The translations under genes were made by a program, and so were the position numbers. The notes under the pieces were generated by a model. That model worked only from the letters and a program-made list of their open reading frames with translations, was not told where the DNA came from and searched no databases. A stretch of 11,032 nucleotides of DNA from Selenomonadaceae bacterium (GTDB lineage Bacteria > Bacillota > Negativicutes > Selenomonadales > Selenomonadaceae), in assembly GCA_016286075.1 (NCBI GenBank), contig JAEERZ010000044.1, positions 1 through 11,032 on the forward strand. Direction: 5' to 3'. This document shows, in pieces, positions 6,023-11,032 of this stretch; position 1 is the stretch's first letter, and each line of letters starts with the position of its first letter.

Positions 6023-7306
6023 ATGAGCGATTACAAATTTGAAACTTTGCAGCTTCACGTAGGACAGGAGCAGCCCGATCCGGCGACCGACGCGCGCGCC
6101 GTACCCATTTATCAGACCACTTCTTATGTGTTCAGAAACAGCAAGCATGCGGCGGATCGTTTCGGGCTGGCGGACGCAGGCAACATTTACGGACGCCTGA
6201 CGAATTCCACCCAAGACGTTTTGGAAAAGAGGATCGCGGCGTTGGAAGGCGGAACCGCAGCTCTGGCCCTCGCTTCCGGCGCGGCGGCCATCACTTACAC
6301 CATTGAAGCGTTGGCTGCGAACGGCGGGCATATCGTCGCCCAACAGACCATTTATGGCGGAACCTACAACCTGCTGGCCCATACGCTGCCGCAGTACGGC
6401 GTGGAGACGACCTTCGTGGACGCCCATAATCTTTCCGAGGTGGAAGGCGCTATCAAGGACAACACGCGGGCGATTTATCTCGAAACCCTCGGCAACCCGA
6501 ACAGCGACATTCCCGATATCGACGCCATCGCGAAAATTGCCCACAAGCATGGGCTGCCGCTGGTCATCGACAACACCTTCGGTACGCCGTACCTGATTCG
6601 TCCCATCGAGCACGGCGCGGACGTCGTCGTCCACTCCGCGACGAAATTCCTCGGCGGCCATGGCACGACGTTGGGCGGCGTCATCGTGGAGGCCGGAAAA
6701 TTCAACTGGAAGGCGAGCGGGAAATACGCGAACATCGCCGAGCCGAATCCCAGTTATCATGGCGTATCCTTCTATGACGCTGTTGGGCCGGCGGCTTTTG
6801 TGACCTATATTCGGGCCATCCTGCTCCGCGATACCGGTGCGGCGATTTCGCCGTTCAACGCGTTCCTTCTTCTCCAAGGCGTGGAAACGCTTTCCCTCCG
6901 CTTGGAGCGTCATGCGGAAAACACCAAGAAGGTCGTGGAATTCCTTTCCAAGCATCCGCAGGTGGAAAAAGTCAATCATCCTTCCCTGCCGAAGCATCCG
7001 GATCACGCCCTTTATAAAAAGTATTTCCCCAACGGCGGCGCGTCCATCTTTACCTTTGAGATTAAGGGTGGGCAGAAGGAAGCGTGGAAATTCATCGACA
7101 ACCTGAAGATTTTCTCCCTGCTGGCCAACGTGGCGGACGTTAAGAGCCTCGTCATCCATCCGGCAACCACGACCCATTCCCAGCTCTCCGAGGAGGAGCT
7201 CTTGGAGCAGGGCATCAAGCAGAACACGATTCGTCTTTCCATCGGAACCGAGCATATAGACGACATCATCGCCGATCTGGAAAACGGCTTTGCCGCCGCG
7301 AAATAG
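6023..7306 (+). CDS. metY: O-acetylhomoserine sulfhydrylase (O-acetylhomoserine aminocarboxypropyltransferase)
   Basis: 427-residue cytoplasmic PLP enzyme that makes homocysteine from O-acetylhomoserine and sulfide, the direct sulfhydrylation route to methionine; members may also use O-acetylserine. It is full length for the family. Cys/Met-metabolism PLP features are visible: IYGRLTNST with Tyr56 and Arg58 (phosphate contacts supplied to the neighbouring subunit), YGGTYN with Tyr111 (stacks on PLP), DNTFGTPY with Asp183, and the Schiff-base lysine K208 in VHSATKFLGGHG. The segment that follows, TTLGGVIVEAGKFNW, and the overall length are typical of MetY rather than the shorter MetB/MetC enzymes. 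Start: the ATG is preceded by AAGGAG. cysK follows after 16 nt. The long leader with a Cys-rich ORF suggests control by cysteine supply. Confidence 0.96.
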   Translation: MSDYKFETLQLHVGQEQPDPATDARAVPIYQTTSYVFRNSKHAADRFGLADAGNIYGRLTNSTQDVLEKRIAALEGGTAALALASGAAAITYTIEALAANGGHIVAQQTIYGGTYNLLAHTLPQYGVETTFVDAHNLSEVEGAIKDNTRAIYLETLGNPNSDIPDIDAIAKIAHKHGLPLVIDNTFGTPYLIRPIEHGADVVVHSATKFLGGHGTTLGGVIVEAGKFNWKASGKYANIAEPNPSYHGVSFYDAVGPAAFVTYIRAILLRDTGAAISPFNAFLLLQGVETLSLRLERHAENTKKVVEFLSKHPQVEKVNHPSLPKHPDHALYKKYFPNGGASIFTFEIKGGQKEAWKFIDNLKIFSLLANVADVKSLVIHPATTTHSQLSEEELLEQGIKQNTIRLSIGTEHIDDIIADLENGFAAAK

Positions 7307-7322
7307 GAAGAGGGGAACGAAA

Positions 7323-8255
7323 ATGGCGAACATTTACAAGGGAACGCTGGGACTGATCGGCAACACGCCGCTGGTGGAAGTGGTGAATATCGAGAAGGAG
7401 CTTCAGTTGGAAGCGACCGTGCTTGCGAAGTTGGAATATTTCAATCCGGCGGGCAGCGTGAAGGACCGCATTGCGAAAGCGATGATTGAAGACGCGGAGG
7501 AGAAGGGAAGACTCAAGCCCGGCTCCGTCATCATCGAGCCTACCAGCGGCAATACGGGCATCGGGCTTGCCTCCATCGCCGCCGCCAAGGGCTACCGCAT
7601 CATTCTCACCATGCCGGAGACCATGAGCGTGGAGCGTCGGAACATCCTGAAAGCCTATGGCGCCGAGCTTGTGCTTACGGACGGCTCGAAAGGCATGAAA
7701 GGCGCCATCGCGAAAGCGGACGAGCTGGCGAAAGAAATTCCGGGAAGCTTCATCCCGGGGCAGTTTGTGAATCCGGCAAATCCTGCCGTTCATAAAGCGA
7801 CTACCGGCCCGGAGATTTGGAATGACACGGATGGAAAAGTGGATATTTTTATCGCGGGCGTCGGGACCGGCGGAACGGTCACCGGAACGGGCGCGTATCT
7901 GAAGGAGAAAAATCCAGCCGTCAAAGTCGTGGCCCTGGAGCCCGACGACTCCCCGGTGCTTTCCGAAGGCAAAGCCGGTCCGCATAAGATTCAGGGCATC
8001 GGCGCGGGCTTCGTGCCGGAGGTCTTGGATGTCAAAGTGTACGACGAGGTTTTCCGCGCGACTGCAGAGGATTCCTTCGCCGCCGCGAAACTGCTGGCGA
8101 AAAAGGAAGGCATCTCCGTCGGCATTTCCTCGGGCGCGGCTTTGCACGCCGCCATCGAGATGGCGAAACGCCCGGAAAACAAAGGCAAAGTCATCGTCGC
8201 ATTGCTTCCCGACAGTGGGGACAGGTACTATTCCACGCCGCTGTTCACGGAGTAA
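7323..8255 (+). CDS. cysK: Cysteine synthase A (O-acetylserine sulfhydrylase)
   Basis: 310-residue cytoplasmic PLP enzyme that makes L-cysteine from O-acetylserine and sulfide. Visible family signatures: LIGNTPLV (11-18), NPAGSVKDR with Schiff-base lysine K47, the substrate loop PTSGNTG (73-79), the phosphate-binding loop GTGGTVTGTG (181-190), and GISSGAA (267-273). The C-terminus PDSGDRYYSTPLF corresponds to the usual P(D/E)xGERYLST end. Length is normal. Start: the ATG gives the family-typical N-terminus MANIYKG and has GAGGGG upstream; an in-frame extension to 7290 would overlap metY and lacks a better ribosome site. It is translated from the same transcript as metY and followed by a strong terminator. 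Together the two enzymes turn sulfide into cysteine and homocysteine. Confidence 0.97.
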   Translation: MANIYKGTLGLIGNTPLVEVVNIEKELQLEATVLAKLEYFNPAGSVKDRIAKAMIEDAEEKGRLKPGSVIIEPTSGNTGIGLASIAAAKGYRIILTMPETMSVERRNILKAYGAELVLTDGSKGMKGAIAKADELAKEIPGSFIPGQFVNPANPAVHKATTGPEIWNDTDGKVDIFIAGVGTGGTVTGTGAYLKEKNPAVKVVALEPDDSPVLSEGKAGPHKIQGIGAGFVPEVLDVKVYDEVFRATAEDSFAAAKLLAKKEGISVGISSGAALHAAIEMAKRPENKGKVIVALLPDSGDRYYSTPLFTE

Positions 8256-8301
8256 GAGAACATATTATCTTAGTGTAATATATAACGCCCCTTCATGAAG
8301 A

Positions 8302-8340
8302 CCGCTCGCTTCCCGAAATTCGGGAAACGAGCGGCTTTTC
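8302..8340 (+). terminator. Rho-independent terminator after cysK
   Basis: Stem CCGCTCG/CGAGCGG (8302-8308 with 8328-8334) continues, after one mismatch, into TTCCCGA/TCGGGAA (8310-8316 with 8320-8326) with a 3-nt loop. CTTTTC follows. It ends the sulfur operon 46 nt after the cysK stop. The T-tract is short but the stem is very stable. Confidence 0.85.
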
Positions 8341-8342
8341 TA

Positions 8343-8371
8343 TTGCGTATTTTATGCGGTTGAAATATAAT
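8343..8371 (+). promoter_or_regulatory. Sigma-A type promoter for the permease/ATPase genes
   Basis: TTGCGT (8343-8348) and TATAAT (8366-8371) are separated by 17 nt, starting directly after the cysK terminator. The -35 box is the weakest of the four promoters called here. It would drive the permease, the ATPase and probably the glycosyltransferase. Confidence 0.65.
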
Positions 8372-8418
8372 ATTATTTATAGTTTTTTTATTATCCGAGG
8401 CGGGTGAAATGGTTGGAA

Positions 8419-9078
8419 ATGAATTTTGATCTGATGGCGCAGGCGCTGCCGCTGCTTTTTATGGGAGCGGTCGTCACCGTGAAGATTACGGTGCTGTCAG
8501 TGTTGATTGGTATATTTATCGGGCTTTTTGTCGGCATCGCGCGGATTTCGACGTATCGGGCCGTGCATTTGGCGGCGGCTGTGTATGTGGATTTCCTGCG
8601 GGGGACGCCGCTTTTGGTGCAGATATTTTTGGTGTATTTCGCGCTTCCGGTGTTGACGGGGCAGCGGATTGACCCGTTCGTCGCGGCGATCGCAGCTTGC
8701 AGTATCAACAGCAGCGCCTATGTGGCCGAGATTTTCCGTGCCGGCATACAGTCCATTGACGCGGGGCAGATGGAGGCGGGACGCTCCCTCGGCATGTCTT
8801 GGTCGCAAACGATGCGCTATATCATCGTTCCACAGGCGGCTCGCCGCGTGATACCGCCGCTGGGAAACGAGTTTATCGCGCTTTTGAAGGACTCGTCGCT
8901 GGTGTCGGTTATCGGCTTCGAGGAATTGACGCGCCGGGGACAGCTCATTATCGCGCGGACTTACGCATCGCTGGAGATATGGCTTTGCGTCGCGATCATT
9001 TATCTCGTGATGACGGTTTCGATTTCGAGGCTCGTCGCGTGGCTCGAACGGAGGTACAAGATCGATGATCAGCGTTAG
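8419..9078 (+). CDS. Polar amino acid ABC transporter permease (HEEF/His-Glu-Lys-Arg family)
   Basis: 219-residue inner-membrane subunit of an amino acid importer. Hydrophobic segments lie at about 15-40, 52-78, 86-104 and 185-206, with a conserved VDFLRGTPLLVQIFLVYF stretch (57-74). The ATPase-contacting EAA loop spans about 101-127 (YVAEIFRAGI through GQMEAGRSLGMS), and PPLGNEFIALLKDSSL (146-161) is a family hallmark. The chosen ATG gives the usual family N-terminus MNFDLM. A GTG at 8404 and a TTG at 8413 are in frame, and GGGTGA at 8403 lies well placed for the TTG, so the start is uncertain by up to five codons. The ATPase gene overlaps the 3' end by 14 nt. The partner binding protein is most likely the lipoprotein at 4853-5638, on the far side of metY-cysK. 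Confidence 0.94.
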   Translation: MNFDLMAQALPLLFMGAVVTVKITVLSVLIGIFIGLFVGIARISTYRAVHLAAAVYVDFLRGTPLLVQIFLVYFALPVLTGQRIDPFVAAIAACSINSSAYVAEIFRAGIQSIDAGQMEAGRSLGMSWSQTMRYIIVPQAARRVIPPLGNEFIALLKDSSLVSVIGFEELTRRGQLIIARTYASLEIWLCVAIIYLVMTVSISRLVAWLERRYKIDDQR

Positions 9079-9784
9079 GAATCTGAAAAAGTCCTTTGGG
9101 AGCGTTGAGGTACTGAAGGGCGTGAATCTTGACATCGAGGAGAAGGAAGTCGTCGTCATTATCGGCCCGTCGGGCAGCGGCAAGTCTACGCTGCTCCGAT
9201 GCCTGAATTATTTGGAAAAACCGACGAGCGGCGAGATTACGGTGGACGGCATGACGCTGGGCGGCGGAACGGACATCAATAAGGTACGCGCCGAGGTCGG
9301 CATGGTATTCCAGCGATTCAACCTGTTTCCGCATATGACGGCGATGGAAAATATCACGCTGGCACCGATGAAAGTGCGCGGCGTTTCGAGGGCGGAAGCG
9401 GAAGAAGACGCGCTTCGCCTGCTGCGGAAAGTCGGGCTGGCCGACCGCGCGGAGGCATATCCGGAGCAGCTTTCCGGCGGGCAGCAGCAGCGCGTGGCGA
9501 TTGCCCGGGCGTTGGCGATGAAGCCGAAGGTGATGCTTTTCGACGAGCCGACGTCGGCCCTTGATCCGGAGATGGTCAAGGAAGTTTTGGAAGTAATGAA
9601 AGAACTGGCGCAGGAAGGCATGACGATGGCTGTGGTGACCCATGAGATGGGCTTCGCCCGGGAGGTGGGCGACCGCGTGCTTTTCGTCGATCAGGGCGTC
9701 ATCATGGAGGAAGGGACGCCGGAAGAGATTTTTAACCGCCCGCAAGGAGCGCGTACGAAGGAATTCCTGTCGAAGATACTTTGA
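9065..9784 (+). CDS. Polar amino acid ABC transporter ATP-binding protein (GlnQ/TcyC-like)
   Basis: 239-residue cytoplasmic ATPase of the same importer, at the normal length for this group. Walker A GPSGSGKST (34-42), Q-loop Gln83 in GMVFQRFNLFPHMT, signature LSGGQ (136-140), Walker B VMLFDEP (156-162), D-loop SALD and switch His193 in VTHEMGFARE are all intact. The FPHMTAMENI stretch and C-terminal GTPEEIF are typical of polar amino acid ATPases. The ATG overlaps the permease stop by 14 nt (translational coupling), with GGAGG inside the permease gene as ribosome site. By sequence alone it could serve glutamine, arginine, cystine or other amino acids; cyst(e)ine is inferred from the neighbouring Cys/Met biosynthesis genes. 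Confidence 0.96.
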   Translation: MISVRNLKKSFGSVEVLKGVNLDIEEKEVVVIIGPSGSGKSTLLRCLNYLEKPTSGEITVDGMTLGGGTDINKVRAEVGMVFQRFNLFPHMTAMENITLAPMKVRGVSRAEAEEDALRLLRKVGLADRAEAYPEQLSGGQQQRVAIARALAMKPKVMLFDEPTSALDPEMVKEVLEVMKELAQEGMTMAVVTHEMGFAREVGDRVLFVDQGVIMEEGTPEEIFNRPQGARTKEFLSKIL

Positions 9785-9793
9785 GGTTGAGAT

Positions 9794-11032
9794 ATGAAGG
9801 TGCATGAAGCGTTTGAACGGTATTTTCATATCATGCAGACCTCCGGACGGTTCCAGCCGCAAAAGCTGCATGACGCTTTGGAACCCGCTTTTGCAGAAAA
9901 CGGGTTTCGGGAAGCGTCGGGGAAACGGGACAATATCCTTATCATCCGTCTTGACGTCTTGGGGGATATGATTCTTACCAGCGGCCTGTTTCGAGAAGTC
10001 CGGCGGAATTATCCGAAGGCGCATATCACGGCGGTGGTGGGGAACGCGATTTTGCCGTTTTTGAAAACGTGCCCGCATTGCGATGAGGCGTTTGCCTTTG
10101 AACGTTGGGGATTTGAAGATAATCCGGGGCGCTATTTGGAGCAGATGGAAATCTTTTGCGAGGAACACCTTCGTGACAGACGGTATGATCTGTGTATCCT
10201 TCCGCAATGGGGAGACGACAAGCGCACGACTATGATGCTTGCGTACATGAGCGGCTCGAGGGAACGCGTAGGGTACAGCGACGCAGCGCTGAAGGTGTAT
10301 TTCAAGGAAATGGGTGGCGACGATGCCGCGATAAAAGTCGATACGAGTTTTGAGACTGCATTTTTGTCGCAGACGATCATAAGCCCACGGGAGATTGTGC
10401 ATGAGGCCGCACGAAATTTCTATTTGCTTGAGTCGATGGGGATTCGTGTGCAGGACGATTCCACGGAGTTGTGGGTGGAAGAAAAGGCGGCGGACACGGC
10501 GGCTGAAATACTGCTGCGCGAGCTTCCCGAGCAGTGCATCCCCGTGGTGCTGGGGATAGGGGCCGGGGGCGACGGAAGAAAATACCCGGCGGAGAAGTAT
10601 CTGGAAGCTGTCAAATTGATTATCGGGCGTTTTGGCGCGGATATCCGTTTTATCCTTTTGGGCGGTAAGACGGAGGAAGAGGACGGAAAGTATTTGACGG
10701 AAAATCTTCCGAAAGGAGTCGTCCTGAATCTTGTGGGGAGGACGACGATTCCGGAATCTTTGGCCGTCGTGTCGCTGTCGTCTCTTTATCTCGGCAATGA
10801 CAGCGGGCTGATGCATGCGGCGGCTGCAGTTCAAGTTCCGGTAATTGCGCTCTATAGGGAGGCAATTGACAAGGCGGGGATTATGCCTGGAATATTCAGC
10901 GAGTACGCCCGTTTTTCCCCGTGGAAGACGAGGGCGGTTTCCCTGCGCCCGAAACATGCGCTGGGGGAATGCGCGAAAAAGATGCTGGTTTACGGCGGCT
11001 GCGACGAGCCTTTTCCGCATTGCATCACGCAA
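9794..11032 (+). CDS. Glycosyltransferase family 9 (heptosyltransferase-like) protein, 3' end outside window
   Basis: 413 codons are visible without a stop. The N-terminal domain begins after a 46-residue extension with ILIIRLDVLGDMILTSGLFREVR (49-71), the GT9 start motif. The C-terminal domain has GIGAGGDGRKYPAEKY (254-269), FILLGG, LVGRTTIPE and LGNDSGLMHAAAA (333-345), the nucleotide-sugar-binding region of ADP-heptose transferases. The last visible residues (CDEPFPHCIT) resemble the family C-terminus, so little is probably missing. It would add a sugar to LPS core or another cell-surface glycan at the inner membrane face; sugar and acceptor cannot be told. The ATG follows GAGG with a 7-nt spacer and lies 9 nt after the ATPase stop, so the gene is probably cotranscribed with the importer. 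It fits a diderm envelope. The N-terminal extension is unlike standard WaaC/WaaF. Confidence 0.9.
   Translation, partial: MKVHEAFERYFHIMQTSGRFQPQKLHDALEPAFAENGFREASGKRDNILIIRLDVLGDMILTSGLFREVRRNYPKAHITAVVGNAILPFLKTCPHCDEAFAFERWGFEDNPGRYLEQMEIFCEEHLRDRRYDLCILPQWGDDKRTTMMLAYMSGSRERVGYSDAALKVYFKEMGGDDAAIKVDTSFETAFLSQTIISPREIVHEAARNFYLLESMGIRVQDDSTELWVEEKAADTAAEILLRELPEQCIPVVLGIGAGGDGRKYPAEKYLEAVKLIIGRFGADIRFILLGGKTEEEDGKYLTENLPKGVVLNLVGRTTIPESLAVVSLSSLYLGNDSGLMHAAAAVQVPVIALYREAIDKAGIMPGIFSEYARFSPWKTRAVSLRPKHALGECAKKMLVYGGCDEPFPHCITQ

Noticed and set aside
5987..8147. Minus-strand open frames opposite metY and cysK
   Set aside because: Shadows of two unmistakable PLP enzymes on the plus strand.
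8996..11032. Long open reading frame of about 678 codons on the minus strand
   Set aside because: It is antisense to the ATPase and the family 9 glycosyltransferase, both with intact family motifs. Its translation is rich in His, Arg and Pro and has no recognisable domain, as expected for the reverse of G+C-rich coding sequence.
1..11032. CRISPR arrays, insertion sequences, tRNA or rRNA genes
   Set aside because: No regularly spaced direct repeats, transposase motifs, terminal repeats or tRNA-like cloverleaf were found on reading through the window.

Overview
The window looks like chromosome from a diderm (Gram-negative-walled) Firmicute of the Negativicutes, most likely the Selenomonas/Centipeda group. 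This is an inference from several signs: Firmicute-style AGGAGG and AGGTGA ribosome sites with textbook sigma-A promoters, G+C-rich coding sequence, lipoprotein-type binding proteins, a YjfB-type motility peptide, and an LPS-type family 9 glycosyltransferase. I see no mobile element, tRNA, rRNA or CRISPR array, and nothing suggesting recent transfer.

Left block (1-2165, minus strand): an ABC importer of the Fe3+/polyamine/phosphonate type. A family 1 binding lipoprotein is followed by its ATPase, which runs off the left edge. The binding protein has a strong promoter, a transcribed leader of about 150 nt with two hairpins, and a hairpin with a T-rich tail between it and the ATPase that may set their ratio. 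The substrate cannot be fixed from sequence.

Central block (2193-4826, plus strand): a 574-residue GT41 (O-GlcNAc-transferase-like) glycosyltransferase. A strong promoter follows, then a small YjfB-family motility protein and a 93-residue zinc-ribbon protein ending at a terminator.

Sulfur block (4853-9784, plus strand): a polar amino acid binding lipoprotein with its own terminator, then a promoter driving a 51-codon leader ORF with three consecutive Cys codons, then metY (O-acetylhomoserine sulfhydrylase) and cysK (cysteine synthase) ending at a strong terminator, then a new promoter and the permease and ATPase of the amino acid importer. The importer genes therefore bracket the Cys/Met biosynthesis pair, which suggests a cyst(e)ine or related sulfur amino acid importer. 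The short ORF with its downstream hairpin looks like a cysteine-responsive transcription attenuator, and is the most interesting element here.

Right edge (9794-11032, plus strand): a family 9 (heptosyltransferase-like) glycosyltransferase starting 9 nt after the ATPase stop and running out of the window.
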